From NCBI RefSeq assembly GCF_009709575.1, contig NZ_WIXO01000001.1, positions 2,544,001 through 2,608,000 on the forward strand: a stretch of 64,000 nucleotides of DNA, written 5' to 3'. The stretch is from Streptomyces taklimakanensis (GTDB lineage Bacteria; Actinomycetota; Actinomycetes; Streptomycetales; Streptomycetaceae). The notes below the pieces were generated by a model that saw nothing but the letters and a program-made list of their open reading frames with translations, was not told the DNA's origin and did no database searches. The position numbers and the translations under genes are program-made. Shown piece by piece: positions 8,469-17,853 of this stretch. Position 1 is the stretch's first letter; every line of letters begins with the position of its first letter.

Positions 8469-8906
8469 CTATCCCCAGTCGCGGCCGGAACGACCGCGCT
8501 TGATGTCGGAGCGGTGCTTCTTGTTCCGCAGCCGCCGCTCGTTGATCCCGCGCGGAACCTTGCCCTTCCGGCGCGGACGCGGCGGCGGTGCGGTGGCCTC
8601 CGCCAGGAGCGAGGCCATCCGCACGGCCGCGGTCTCACGGTTGCGCCACTGGGAGCGGTGGTCGGCGGCCCGGACGACCAGCACCCCGTCCACCAGCCGG
8701 CCGGCCAGTCGCTCCAGGGCGCGTTCCTTCCACACTTCGGGCAGTGCCTCGGTGCGTGCCAGGTCGAAGCGCAGCTCGACGCGGCTGTCGCTGGTGTTGA
8801 CGTGTTGGCCGCCGGGTCCGGACGATCGGGAGAAACGCCAGTTCAGCTCGGCCTCCGGCAAGGAGACCGAGCCTCGGATGTAGTAGGGCCCGGACATGTC
8901 CCCCAT
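8469..8906 (-). CDS. arfB: ArfB-like peptide chain release/rescue factor
   Basis: 145 aa, size and layout of the ICT1/ArfB (YaeJ) family: a small release-factor catalytic domain with the universal GGQ loop (SSGPGGQHVN, near residue 31) and a basic C-terminal tail (RRLRNKKHRSDIKRGR) expected to probe the empty mRNA channel of stalled ribosomes and trigger peptidyl-tRNA hydrolysis. Two ATG starts are possible, 8906 and 8897; neither has a clean ribosome site. The last 40 codons are duplicated at 6833-6952. Confidence 0.88.
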   Translation of the reverse strand: MGDMSGPYYIRGSVSLPEAELNWRFSRSSGPGGQHVNTSDSRVELRFDLARTEALPEVWKERALERLAGRLVDGVLVVRAADHRSQWRNRETAAVRMASLLAEATAPPPRPRRKGKVPRGINERRLRNKKHRSDIKRGRSGRDWG

Positions 8907-9143
8907 GATCCCGCCCGCCGGGTGCCGCCGTCACGGCGTTTTCGGACCCCGGTCGGTCCCGGCCCGGGGCCCCGACCGCTCCCGACCGGTCCCGTCGGCT
9001 TCCGGTCGACGGTGATCGGCTTCGGCGCCGAGAGTGAAGAAGGCGAAGAACCTGGAACCCTGCCGCCCCCCGTCGGCGTTTGAGGGGGTAGGAAATGGAC
9101 CAGTAACGGGTCAGCAAGAGAACCACCACAGAAGGGCACCCCG

Positions 9144-9719
9144 ATGGCTGTAAGCCTGTCCAAGGGCGGCAATGTCTCCCTCACCAAGGAGGCCCCCGGC
9201 CTGACCGCCGTGACGGTCGGCCTCGGCTGGGACGTCCGGACGACCACCGGCACCGACTTCGACCTGGATGCCAGCGCCATCGCGGTCAAGGCCGACGGCA
9301 AGGTCTACTCGGACCAGCACTTCGTCTTCTTCAACAACAAGTCCACCCCGGACCAGTCGATCGTCCACACCGGCGACAACCGCACCGGCGAGGGCTCGGG
9401 CGACGACGAGCAGATCAACGTCAACCTCGCCGGGCTGCCCGCCGACATCGACAAGATCGTCTTCCCGGTGTCGATCTACGACGCCGAGAGCCGCAGCCAG
9501 AACTTCGGCCAGGTGCGCAACGCCTACATCCGCATCGTCAACCAGGCCGGCGGCACCGAGATCGCCCGCTACGACCTGAGCGAGGACGCCGCCACCGAGA
9601 CGGCCATGGTCTTCGGCGAGCTGTACCGCCACGGCGCCGAGTGGAAGTTCCGCGCGGTCGGCCAGGGCTACGCCTCGGGCCTGGTGGGCATCGCCCAGGA
9701 CTTCGGCGTCAACGTCTGA
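9144..9719 (+). CDS. TerD-family tellurium-resistance/stress protein
   Basis: 191 aa, full length for TerD. Visible hallmarks are '[20 protein letters not shown]', 'VGLGWDV', '[10 protein letters not shown]', 'FFNNK' and 'DDEQINVNL', including the Asp/Asn residues that bind calcium in this fold. TerD proteins act in cytoplasmic stress complexes. In Streptomyces several TerD paralogues influence development. It stands alone, followed by a strong terminator. GAAGG ribosome site before ATG 9144. Confidence 0.93.
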   Translation: MAVSLSKGGNVSLTKEAPGLTAVTVGLGWDVRTTTGTDFDLDASAIAVKADGKVYSDQHFVFFNNKSTPDQSIVHTGDNRTGEGSGDDEQINVNLAGLPADIDKIVFPVSIYDAESRSQNFGQVRNAYIRIVNQAGGTEIARYDLSEDAATETAMVFGELYRHGAEWKFRAVGQGYASGLVGIAQDFGVNV

Positions 9720-9740
9720 TCGTCTTCCGGCGGCCCACCG

Positions 9741-9777
9741 GGGCGCCCGGCACCGCAGCGCGCGGTGCCGGGCGCCC
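9741..9777. terminator. Strong hairpin terminator after terD
   Basis: Perfect 15-bp G/C stem (9741-9755 with 9763-9777) around a 7-base loop, 22 bp after the terD stop. As usual in Streptomyces there is no U-tract. Confidence 0.8.
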
Positions 9778-10169
9778 TCCGGCGTTTTCCGACCCGGGTG
9801 GGACCCGCGTCCGCGCGTACGGTCCGGTGGCCCGGGGCGCATCCGGTCCGCGGCCTCGAAGAGGGGCTTCCGGCTGCCGTGCAGCGTCTCCCTCCCGCAG
9901 CTCGCCATCGTCGATCGAACACGGTGGGTGATCGACAACACGACTCTTCCCCACGGGGTTGGACGGATGTCGTTCGACGAGGAACGGCAGCGGGTGGGTG
10001 GCTGTCGCGTCCGCGCGCAAAGCCACCCGGACGCAGCTGAACCGGCTCGACGGAGGGGGCGGCTCCGGCAAGGGCACTTCCGTGGTCGAACGGTCACCGG
10101 GTTCCGGCGGCGCCTCGGAGTAGCCCGCCACCGCCACCGCATCGGCCCGGGCGTGTCACCATCGCTTCC
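9778..10169. other. Intergenic region, no gene recognised
   Basis: About 390 bp between the terD terminator and the next gene. Reading frames present on both strands lack ribosome sites and conserved character. No repeat or obvious promoter was identified. Confidence 0.5.
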
Positions 10170-10667
10170 GTGCTCGACATCGGCTACTCCCTCTCCCGCC
10201 GCTTCCCCGACCCGCCGCAGACCGACTACCGCACGGCGGACGCGCGGACGCTGCGACACGACCTGTTCTGCGGCGACGTCTACCTCGCGGACACCGACAC
10301 CGACCGCGAGCTGTCCACGGCCCGCGGGACGGTGCCCGTGCTCGACTTCGCCTGGGCGCTGTGCGACATCGCCGAGCGGCTGGACCGTGATCCGCTCGGC
10401 AACCGCGCGTCCCGCCTGCAACGCGCCGAGCTGGACTTCGTGGAGTCGGCCGACAGCCTCCACTTCCTGCGCCGTTTCGGCTGGGTGGAGATCACCGCCG
10501 ACTGGCTGCCCGAGGACGAGCCGCCGCTGACCGTCAACCACGGCGTGCTGCGCCGCGAGGTCCGCGACTTCCTGCACGACCTGGTCGCCGACCTCGTCGA
10601 CATCCACGACGATCTGGGCGACAACCCCGTGATCTGGGACCTCCAGGCCCGCTTCCCCCGCGTCTGA
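10170..10667 (+). CDS. Conserved hypothetical protein
   Basis: 165 aa from a GTG start (MLDIGYSLSRRFPDPP). Acidic and soluble, without signal peptide or membrane helix. The sequence has a beta-rich first half ('GTVPVLDFAWALCDIAERL') and a helical acidic C terminus ('LHDLVADLVDIHDDLGDNP'). Codon use is normal for the chromosome, which supports a real gene. No family recognised and no informative neighbours. Confidence 0.65.
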   Translation: MLDIGYSLSRRFPDPPQTDYRTADARTLRHDLFCGDVYLADTDTDRELSTARGTVPVLDFAWALCDIAERLDRDPLGNRASRLQRAELDFVESADSLHFLRRFGWVEITADWLPEDEPPLTVNHGVLRREVRDFLHDLVADLVDIHDDLGDNPVIWDLQARFPRV

Positions 10668-10768
10668 CGCCCCGCGCGGCCGCTCCCGTCGACTCGACCT
10701 CACGTCGTCCCGGGGTTGGAGGGTGGTCACCCCCACGGCACGACCACCCGGTCCCAGGGGGACGCCCC

Positions 10769-11070
10769 ATGCGTGCCATCCGTCTGCACGCCCTCGGCCC
10801 CACCGGCAAACTCCGTCACGAGCGGGTCCCCGGCCCCGGACCCCGACCCCGCCCCTGGCCCCGGTCGGGTGCGGAGCGCCGTGCGGGCGGCCGGGGCGCA
10901 CCTGGTGGACACCGCTCCGCGCCAGGGGGTGCGGCTCGGACCGGTTCCGCTGCCCGAGCTGCCGACGGTCCCGGGACGCGAGGTGGCCGGGACGGTCGGG
11001 TCCGCGGGAAGTTCGGTGACCGTCCCCTCGCCCACGTCTTCGAGGGGTCGGCGGCGCCCCGGGTCACAAC
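10769..11070 (+). pseudogene. Degraded zinc-type quinone oxidoreductase/alcohol dehydrogenase fragment
   Basis: The start codes 'MRAIRLHALGPTGKLRHERV', the usual beginning of MDR-superfamily quinone oxidoreductases. After a frameshift in the Pro-rich stretch near 10845 the continuing frame codes 'VRAAGAHLVDTA' and 'LPTVPGREVAGTVGS', the next conserved blocks of the same family. The gene then breaks off before the NAD(P)-binding domain. Only about 100 of ~320 residues remain, in two frames. Confidence 0.75.
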
Positions 11071-11142
11071 ACGGCTCCGGGGCCGGCCGCGGTGTCGCGG
11101 CCGACCCCGGAGCGGTCGAACCGATCGAACCGGTCGAACCGG

Positions 11143-13512
11143 TCAGCGCAGGTGGATGTCGGGTCGGGGCGGGAGGCTCATGCCCTGCCCGAGGAAGAAG
11201 CTCGGGTGCGGCGGTTGGTTGTAGGCGGTGTTCTGCCAGGCCAGCGCCACCCGGTACTGGGCGTCGTGGACCAGCGTGTGCAGCTTCAGGTCCGTCGGGA
11301 CGGTGGTGGCGTATATGCGCAGCGCCGAGTTGTCGCTGTGCCGCCAGATCACCTCCTCCCGCCAGTCGCCGAACAGGTCGCCGGAGAGCACCGGGGTGGA
11401 CTTGGTCCCGTTGCTGGAACTGACGCCGCTGCCCGTCAACAGCCGGGTCTCGCCGCCGGTGCCGTACTTGTCGACGCGGGTGCCGTCGAGGAGTTCACGC
11501 ACCGGGTCGCCGTCCCACCAGACCAGGAAGTTGGCCGAGGACGGGTTGCGTCCGACGTGGCCGCCCGAGGCGTTGCGGAGCCGGTCCATGTTCGGACCCG
11601 AGCCCCAGAACTCGGCGCCGGGGTTGCCGGCGTGGATGTCGGCGGCCACCCCGCGTCCCGGTCCCTCGGAGCCGCTGGTGGGAGTGCGGTGGATCACCTG
11701 GCCGGTGCGGGCGTCGTGGAGGTCGGAGCCGGGCTGGTTGCCGGACTCGTGGATGGAGAAGACCTCCAGGCCCGGCCGGGTGGGCACGAAGTCGCCGACG
11801 TGCAGGGCGTCGCCGTGGCCGAAGCCGGTGGAGTACATCAGGGTGCCGTCGTCGTCGACCGTGGCCGAGCCGTAGACGATCTCCTGGCGACCGTCGGCGT
11901 CCACGTCCGCGACGGAGAGCTGGTGGTTGCCCTGGCCGTACGCGGCGCCGTTGCCGGAGGTGTTCGAGTCGAACAGCCAGCGCCGGGTGAGTTGTCCGTT
12001 CCGGAAGTCCCAGGCGGCGATGGTGGCGCGGGTGTAGTAGCCGCGCGCCATGATCAGCGACGGACGCTGTCCGTCCAGGTAGGCGGTGCCGGCCAGGAAG
12101 CGGTCGACGCGGTTGCCGTAGGAGTCGCCCCAGGAGGAGACGTTGCCCCGGCCGGGTGCGTAGTCGACGGTGTCCAGCGCGGCGCCGGTGAGCCCGTCGA
12201 AGACGGTCAGGTACTCGGGGCCGGTGAGGACGTAGCCGCTGGAGTTGCGGTGGTCGGCGTTCGCGTCGCCGATGACGGTCCCGCGGCCGTCGCGGGTGGC
12301 GTCGGCGGTCTTCATGGCCACCTCGGCCCGTCCGTCGCCGTCGTAGTCGTAGACCTGGAACTGGGTGTAGTGGGCGCCGGCGCGGATGTTGCGGCCCAGG
12401 TCGATGCGCCACAGCCGCTGCCCGTTCAGCCGGTAGGCGTCGATGTACACGGTGCCGGTGACCCCGGACTGGGAGTTGTCCTTGGCGTTGTCCGGGTCCC
12501 ATTTGACGACCAGTTCGTACTGCCCGTCACCGTCGAGGTCGCCGGGGGACGCCTCCACGGGGGTGTGGGCGGAGCTCGGACGGGAGAGCGGCACGTCGAG
12601 GTGGTCGCCGCCGGTGAAGCGGAGCGAGGGCTCGGAGGGCGCCTGCTCGACGCCGCCGACCACGGCGCGCACGGTGTAGGAGGCGCCGGCGGGGGCGCCG
12701 GGGTCCAGGTGGTTGGTGGAACCGGTGATCGGCGAGGAGTTGACCCTCGTCCCGTCGCGGTAGAGGTTGAAGGCGACGTCGCGGCTCTCGGTGCCCAGCA
12801 GTCGCCACGACACCAGGTTGCCCGAGCCCGAACGCACCGACACCAGGCCCCTGTCGAGGTCCTCCATCTGCCGGGTGCCGCCGGGCGGCGGGTCGGTGGG
12901 GTCGGGTCCCGGGCCCTGGCCGTCGTCCACCCTCACCAGGCGCCACTGCTGGTTGGCGCCTCCGGTGTCGGTGTACTGGGAGATCCGCGCGCCGTCGGCG
13001 GTGGACCACTCCCACACGTCCAGCGCCTTGCCGCTGTGCCGGTTGATCAACCGGATGTGGCCGCCGTCGGAGTCGGCGACGCGGAACTGCTGGTTGGCGG
13101 AGTTCTTGTCGGTCCACTGGACGACGTTGGCGCCGTCGGCGGTGGAACGCGCCTCCACGTCCAGCACCTTGCCGCTGTGGCGGGCCATGATCCGGTACCA
13201 GCCGTCGCCGGAGGGGACGAACCGGAACTGCTGGTTGGTGCCCGTCCCCGGCGTCCACTGCACGATGGAGGCACCGTCGGCGGTGGAGCGTTCGAAGACG
13301 TCGACGGCCTTGCCGCTGTGGCGGGAGATCAGCTGGTAGTAGGCGGAGGTGTCGATCTCGGCGGCTTCGGCCTCCTGCGGCGGCAGGACGACGAGCGAGA
13401 CGGCCGCCAGCAGCGCGGCGAGCACCCCGGCGTACAGGGCGCGGACGCGGTCGCGGGGGCGGGGGCCGGTGGATGGGGCAGCGGTTCTTCGCGTGCTGTG
13501 GTGGGCAGGCAT
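11143..13512 (-). CDS. Secreted rhamnogalacturonan lyase (PL11) with ricin-type module
   Basis: 789 aa. Signal peptide at about 1-50 (membrane stretch before 'EAEAAEID'). Ricin/CBM13-like beta-trefoil at about 45-175, seen as three repeats of 'SGKAxDV...STADGAxIxQW...NQQ(F/W)R'. Short Pro/Asp linker. Then a PL11 domain beginning 'RQMEDLDRGLVSVRS', with Ca-binding 'DLDGDGQYE', 'DYDGDGRAE' and 'DVDADGRQE' loops, and ending 'PHPSFFLGQGM'. It would cleave the rhamnogalacturonan-I backbone of pectin by beta-elimination outside the cell. Start at 13512 (AAGGAG site) rather than the longer frame to 13767, which would put 85 residues before the signal peptide. Confidence 0.92.
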   Translation of the reverse strand: MPAHHSTRRTAAPSTGPRPRDRVRALYAGVLAALLAAVSLVVLPPQEAEAAEIDTSAYYQLISRHSGKAVDVFERSTADGASIVQWTPGTGTNQQFRFVPSGDGWYRIMARHSGKVLDVEARSTADGANVVQWTDKNSANQQFRVADSDGGHIRLINRHSGKALDVWEWSTADGARISQYTDTGGANQQWRLVRVDDGQGPGPDPTDPPPGGTRQMEDLDRGLVSVRSGSGNLVSWRLLGTESRDVAFNLYRDGTRVNSSPITGSTNHLDPGAPAGASYTVRAVVGGVEQAPSEPSLRFTGGDHLDVPLSRPSSAHTPVEASPGDLDGDGQYELVVKWDPDNAKDNSQSGVTGTVYIDAYRLNGQRLWRIDLGRNIRAGAHYTQFQVYDYDGDGRAEVAMKTADATRDGRGTVIGDANADHRNSSGYVLTGPEYLTVFDGLTGAALDTVDYAPGRGNVSSWGDSYGNRVDRFLAGTAYLDGQRPSLIMARGYYTRATIAAWDFRNGQLTRRWLFDSNTSGNGAAYGQGNHQLSVADVDADGRQEIVYGSATVDDDGTLMYSTGFGHGDALHVGDFVPTRPGLEVFSIHESGNQPGSDLHDARTGQVIHRTPTSGSEGPGRGVAADIHAGNPGAEFWGSGPNMDRLRNASGGHVGRNPSSANFLVWWDGDPVRELLDGTRVDKYGTGGETRLLTGSGVSSSNGTKSTPVLSGDLFGDWREEVIWRHSDNSALRIYATTVPTDLKLHTLVHDAQYRVALAWQNTAYNQPPHPSFFLGQGMSLPPRPDIHLR

Positions 13513-13788
13513 TGCGGCTCCTTGTCGGGGTTGGTGATCGCTCCCGGTGGGGGGAAGAGCCTGCGTGAAACGATTCATCGACGCGCCGTGGTCACCCAGT
13601 GTGACACGGCGGTCAGAAGAGAGGTGGGAGCGCTCCCGCGAACATAGGGGGGTCCACCGCGAGGCGGCAAGAGCCGTGCACGAAAACGGTCCTCCGCCCG
13701 TCCCGGCACCCGGAGGTACGGGACGGGCGGCGGATCGGCGGAGCGCCGGCGGGCGTCCGGTGGCCACCGACGGACGGTCGACCGCGGA

Positions 13789-15090
13789 TCAGCTCCCCGA
13801 GGGACCCGTCCAGCCCGCCGGCACGTGCCCGACCCGCACCCGCTGCGGATGGTCGCCGACGGGGACGGAGCGCACCTTCCGGCCGGTCGCGAAGTCGATC
13901 ACACTGACCCGGTCGGCGCCGCTCTCGGAGACCACGCAGTGCCGCCCGTCACCGCTCACCGTCGCCCAGTACGGTTTGGAGACCGGCACCAGCGGCCCCT
14001 CCCGGAGGGTCTTCCGGTCCACGACGGTGGCGTAGTCGTCCATCGTCCCGGCGACGCACAGCTTGTCGCCCCGCGGGTCCATCGACATCCCGTGGTGGCG
14101 CGAGTCGTTGACCCAGGTGGTGCGGTCCTCGTCGGTCTCGGGATTCTTCGGCAGTTCCTTCGACCTCGTGATCCGGTCCGCCGCCACGTCGTACTCCAGG
14201 AAGCCGTTGAAGAACGACACCTGGAAGTAGAGCGTGGACTCGTCGGGCGTGAAGGCGACGGGGCGCACCGAGTCCGACAGGTCGTCGCGGCCGAAGGCGT
14301 CCAGCCGCTCGCGCATGTCGACGACCCTCACCGTCTCGAAGGTGTTCGCGTCGGCGATCGTGATGCGCCGGTCGCCCTTCGTCCAGTCCAGCCAGGGGGC
14401 GTCGAGGGCGTTGTTGACCTCGCCGATGGACATGTTCCAGATGTACCGGCCGCCGTCGGTGAAGACGTTCTCGTGCGGCTTGTCGCCGGTCCCGAACGAG
14501 CCCAACTCCTTCCCCGTGACGATGTCCAGGACGTGGACGGTGTTGGAGGTCGAGGCCGAGACGGCGACCTTCCTCCCGTCGGGCGAGATCGCCATGTGGT
14601 CGGAGCGGAAGCCCGACACCGGGAAGCGCCAGTTGATCCCACCCGTGGCGAGGTCGATGGAGACCACGTCGGCGAAGCTGGGCCGGGAGACGACGACGGC
14701 CGAACCGTCCGGGGTGGAGTACATGTCGTCGACGTACTGGTCGTGGCCCTCGCCCACGGTCTGGCGGATGCCGAGGTAGAAGGCGAGCCTGACCGGGTTG
14801 AGGTGGATCTCCCACAGCCGCTCGGCCTTGTCGGGGATCACGTTGACGCGGCCCACCCTGGCGTAGTCGCCGGTGGACTCGATGACGTCGGCGGTCCCCT
14901 CCCAGTTGTTGCCGACGAACATCACCTCGTTCAGGCCGGCGCCGGCCTGCCCCGCGGACGTGTCCGCGGGCGCGGCGGTGGCGGGCACGGCGGCGGTGGC
15001 GGCCAGCACGAGGGCGACGGCGCCTCCGGCGATCACGCGGGAACGGCGGCGCGGGGAGGGGCGGTGGGGGGATGACGGTGCGGTCGTCAT
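13789..15090 (-). CDS. Secreted beta-propeller (YVTN-like) protein
   Basis: 433 aa with an N-terminal signal peptide (basic start, hydrophobic core, ATAAPADTS cleavage region near 41). The mature part has several WD40/YVTN-type blades, for example 'HMAISPDGRKVAVSASTSNTVHVLDIVTGKELG', 'PVAFTPDESTLYFQVSF' and 'VSGDGRHCVVSESGADRVSVIDFATGRKV'. Such propellers usually bind ligands or act as quinoprotein-like scaffolds. No catalytic motif is recognised and the ligand is unknown. Start 15090 has a GGGAGT site. Convergent with the lyase gene's upstream region and divergent from the methyltransferase gene. Confidence 0.8.
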   Translation of the reverse strand: MTTAPSSPHRPSPRRRSRVIAGGAVALVLAATAAVPATAAPADTSAGQAGAGLNEVMFVGNNWEGTADVIESTGDYARVGRVNVIPDKAERLWEIHLNPVRLAFYLGIRQTVGEGHDQYVDDMYSTPDGSAVVVSRPSFADVVSIDLATGGINWRFPVSGFRSDHMAISPDGRKVAVSASTSNTVHVLDIVTGKELGSFGTGDKPHENVFTDGGRYIWNMSIGEVNNALDAPWLDWTKGDRRITIADANTFETVRVVDMRERLDAFGRDDLSDSVRPVAFTPDESTLYFQVSFFNGFLEYDVAADRITRSKELPKNPETDEDRTTWVNDSRHHGMSMDPRGDKLCVAGTMDDYATVVDRKTLREGPLVPVSKPYWATVSGDGRHCVVSESGADRVSVIDFATGRKVRSVPVGDHPQRVRVGHVPAGWTGPSGS

Positions 15091-15220
15091 GGCGCACTCC
15101 CGGGTCGGGGAACAGGGCGAGTTACCGGTGGTAACGTAGCGGCGTCCCGGCCGTCTGACCAGACGCGCGTCAGCCGTAACCCCGTTGCCCCGCCGTTCCG
15201 TTCTCCGCTTCCCTGTCCAC

Positions 15221-15988
15221 ATGACCGACCACGACGACCATGTGGAAGCCAACCGGCGCTACTGGGACGGCGAGGCCGCCGCCTCCCACGGCCCCCTCGC
15301 CCGCGCCCACTGGGCACGCACCGAACCCGCCTGGGGCCTGTGGGCCACCCCCGAGTCCGAACTCTCCCTCCTCCCCCGTGACATCGCCGGGAAGCGCGTG
15401 GTCGAACTGGGCTGCGGCACCGCCTACGTCTCCGCCTGGCTGGCCCGGGCCGGGGCCCACCCGGTCGCCGTCGACCTCTCCCACGAGCAGCTCGCCACCG
15501 CCCGCGCCATGCGGGAGGAGTTCGGCCTCGACTTTCCGCTCCTGCACGCCGACGCCGAGCGCGTTCCCTGCGCGGACGGCACGTTCGACCTGGTCGTCAG
15601 CGAGTACGGCGCCTCGTTGTGGTGCGACCCGCGCCGTTGGATCCCGGAAGCCGCCCGACTGCTGACCCCCGGCGGGCGACTGGTGTTCATGCGGTACTCG
15701 CCGCTGTTCGCCCTGTGCGCCGCGCCGGACGGACCCGCCGCGGCCGCCCTGCGCCGGCCGCAGTTCGGCCCCGGCGGCCTGGGAAGGCTGGAGCTGGGCG
15801 GACGCGTGGAGTTCGTCCTGCCGCACGGCGAGATGATCCGCGTGCTGCGCGACGCCGGCTTCACCGTCGAGGACCTGGTCGAGATCCGCGCACCCCACCC
15901 CGCCCACCGCGACTACCACGAGGTCTCCGCCGCCTGGGCCCGCGACTGGCCCTGCGAGGAGGTCTGGAAGGCCCGTCTGACCGGCTGA
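15221..15988 (+). CDS. Class I SAM-dependent methyltransferase
   Basis: 255 aa. SAM-binding motif I 'VVELGCGTAYVSAWLA', motif II acidic 'VAVDLSHEQL', post-motif 'FDLVVSEYGASLW' and motif III 'LLTPGGRLVFM' are all present. The start MTDHDDHVEANRRYWDGEA is typical of small-molecule methyltransferases of the Methyltransf_11 group. Substrate unknown. Start ATG 15221 preferred to an in-frame upstream codon because the family begins 'N(R/K)RYWDG'. The gene ends 2 bp from the convergent AMIN-like lipoprotein gene. Confidence 0.85.
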   Translation: MTDHDDHVEANRRYWDGEAAASHGPLARAHWARTEPAWGLWATPESELSLLPRDIAGKRVVELGCGTAYVSAWLARAGAHPVAVDLSHEQLATARAMREEFGLDFPLLHADAERVPCADGTFDLVVSEYGASLWCDPRRWIPEAARLLTPGGRLVFMRYSPLFALCAAPDGPAAAALRRPQFGPGGLGRLELGGRVEFVLPHGEMIRVLRDAGFTVEDLVEIRAPHPAHRDYHEVSAAWARDWPCEEVWKARLTG

Positions 15989-15989
15989 A

Positions 15990-16697
15990 TCACCCGGTCC
16001 GGCCGGCCGCCTCGTGGGCGATGTCCACGATGAGCTTGTCCTCGCCCGCCGTCACCCGGAAGCCGGGACGGCCGTCGCCCCGGCGGGTGTCGACGCCGAT
16101 GCCGAAGCGGGTGCTCCCCTCGAAGTAGCTGACGAGCTCCAGACCCCGGACGGTGGAGGTGGTCGTGGCGCGGGGGCCGGGGTCGAACTCCCGGTCCGGG
16201 TGCTCGGGCCGGGCCCGATCGAGGACGATCATGATCCGGTGTTCGCCCTCGACGGGAACCACCTGGCCCGAACCGTCCTGGTGCAGTGCCTCCACGTACT
16301 CGGCGGTGTACGCCGGCGCGCCCCCCTCGAAGTCGAGGACGACCCGATCGTAGGTGTCGTGGACGCCCACCCGCACCTCGGTCAACGCCGCCAGCTCGGT
16401 GACGTCGGCCCCCCGACCCTCCCCCGCCTTCCGGGAGGCGTCCCGGGGCGCGTCGGCCACCGCTCCGCCCCCACCGGCGGAGGGCGTGCCCGACTCCTCG
16501 GACGTGGGAGAGGCAGGCGGGGCGGGGGTGGACGCGCCGGAGCCCCCCGGGCTCCCCGCCCCTCCGGGGGAGCGGGACGCCGAGGACTCCGGGGACGGAC
16601 TCGCGGACTCCTCCGCGGCCCCTCCCCCGCCTCCGCAGGCCGCCGCCAAGAGAGCCGTACCGAGGGCGAGCGCGGTCATGGTGGAACGGCGTGTCAC
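15990..16697 (-). CDS. AMIN-like domain lipoprotein
   Basis: 235 aa from GTG 16697 with a CAGGAG ribosome site. N-terminal lipoprotein signal ending 'LLAAACGGGGG', a Ser/Pro/Gly linker, then a compact beta domain from about residue 90: 'VRVGVHDTYDRVVLDFEG', 'GEHRIMIVLDRA', 'FGIGVDTRRGDGRPGFRVT', 'KLIVDIAH'. This pattern is the AMIN-like fold of actinobacterial surface lipoproteins, thought to bind cell-wall material. The frame extends upstream to 17009 but those residues precede the signal and overlap the divergent gene region, so they are left out. Confidence 0.82.
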   Translation of the reverse strand: MTRRSTMTALALGTALLAAACGGGGGAAEESASPSPESSASRSPGGAGSPGGSGASTPAPPASPTSEESGTPSAGGGGAVADAPRDASRKAGEGRGADVTELAALTEVRVGVHDTYDRVVLDFEGGAPAYTAEYVEALHQDGSGQVVPVEGEHRIMIVLDRARPEHPDREFDPGPRATTTSTVRGLELVSYFEGSTRFGIGVDTRRGDGRPGFRVTAGEDKLIVDIAHEAAGRTG

Positions 16698-16947
16698 TGC
16701 GTGCTCCTGATCCTGGACGTCGACTCCCGACCTCGTACCCGCGCGACGCGACCGGAAAGACGGCCACCGCGACATTCCCCCGCGATACCGATGAAATGGC
16801 GCGTTCTCGGCGGTTCCGCGGGTACCCTGCCCCCATGACCGACCGGCCCGTGGAGGGGACCGCCGAGGGACCGGGGCACCGAACCCGTGGGCCCGTCCCG
16901 CGTCGTCCCGGCCGTCTCCGCCGGTCACGGATGCCAAGCTGGGGCAC

Positions 16948-17721
16948 GTGACGGAACTCGACGGCAAGCCGATCAGCCCCGACGCTCTCCGGTCCCTGGC
17001 CCTGACCAACTACGGCCACTTCACCTCGATGCGCGTCGAGCAGGGCCGGGTACGTGGCCTGTCCCTGCACCTGGACCGGCTGGTGCGCGACTGCCGGGCC
17101 GTGTTCGACACCGACCTCGACCCCGAGCGGGTTCTGGAGTTCGTCCGCCGGGCCGCTCCCGGGACCGGGGCCTGTGTCGTCAGGGTGACCGTCTTCGACC
17201 CGGCGCTGGACCTGGGCCGCATCGGGGCGGACGCGCACCCGCACGTGCTGGTGACCACCCGCCCCGCCGGCAACCTGCCGCTCCCGCCGCTGCGGGTCCG
17301 GTCGGCCGCGTACACCCGGGAGGTGCCCGAGGTGAAGAGCGTCGGACTGTTCGGCTCGCTGCGGCACCGGCGCGCGGCGCAGCGCGCCGGCTTCGACGAC
17401 GCGCTGTTCGTGGACGACCGGTCCGCGATCTCCGAGGGCAGCACCTGGAACATCGGCTTCGTCCGGGGCGAGCAGGTGGTGTGGCCGGACGCGGAATGCC
17501 TGGTCGGCACCACCATGCGGCTGCTCCAGCAGGTCCACGCCTCGGTCTCGACCACCGTGAGGCTCGCCGACGTCACCGGATTCGACGCGGCCTTCGCCAC
17601 CAACGCCGCCGTCGGCGTCCGGACCATCGGGCGTCTGGACGACCTCTCCCTCCCGGAAGCACACCCGCTGATCGAGGAGTTGCGCGGGGAGTACGCCGCC
17701 CTTCCCGGCGATCCCCTGTAG
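16948..17721 (+). CDS. Class IV aminotransferase (fold-type IV PLP enzyme)
   Basis: 257 aa, size of the branched-chain aminotransferase/aminodeoxychorismate lyase family. The PLP-binding Lys is in 'EVPEVKSVGLFGSL'; the phosphate loop is 'FATNAAVGVRTI'; 'EGSTWNIGFV' corresponds to the conserved E-x-(S/T)-x-x-N block. GTG start. Could be a 4-amino-4-deoxychorismate lyase-like enzyme or a D-amino acid/branched-chain aminotransferase; the residues visible do not settle this. It is the last chromosomal gene before the integrated element. Confidence 0.85.
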   Translation: MTELDGKPISPDALRSLALTNYGHFTSMRVEQGRVRGLSLHLDRLVRDCRAVFDTDLDPERVLEFVRRAAPGTGACVVRVTVFDPALDLGRIGADAHPHVLVTTRPAGNLPLPPLRVRSAAYTREVPEVKSVGLFGSLRHRRAAQRAGFDDALFVDDRSAISEGSTWNIGFVRGEQVVWPDAECLVGTTMRLLQQVHASVSTTVRLADVTGFDAAFATNAAVGVRTIGRLDDLSLPEAHPLIEELRGEYAALPGDPL

Positions 17722-17805
17722 CGGCGTCACCGGGCAGCCGCCCGACCGGTCGTCTCGACCGGAACGGCCACCCCCGCTCGCGGGTGACCGCCCCGTGGAC
17801 GTCGA

Positions 17806-17835
17806 AAGCCCCGAGCCGATCACGGCTCGGGGCTT
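17806..17835 (-). terminator. Original tRNA-Thr terminator left at the attL side
   Basis: 13-bp perfect stem (17806-17818 with 17823-17835, 4-base loop) just outside the attL repeat. It is in the position expected for the terminator of the tRNA gene before the element inserted, and closely resembles the hairpin now following the intact tRNA at 30306-30337. Confidence 0.7.
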
Positions 17836-17853
17836 CGCCCCTGTTCAGGGCCT

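Noticed and set aside
11092..13647. 851-aa open frame on the plus strand opposite the rhamnogalacturonan lyase
   Set aside because: Val/Gly/Ala/Asp-rich artefact; the other strand gives a full ricin-PL11 protein.
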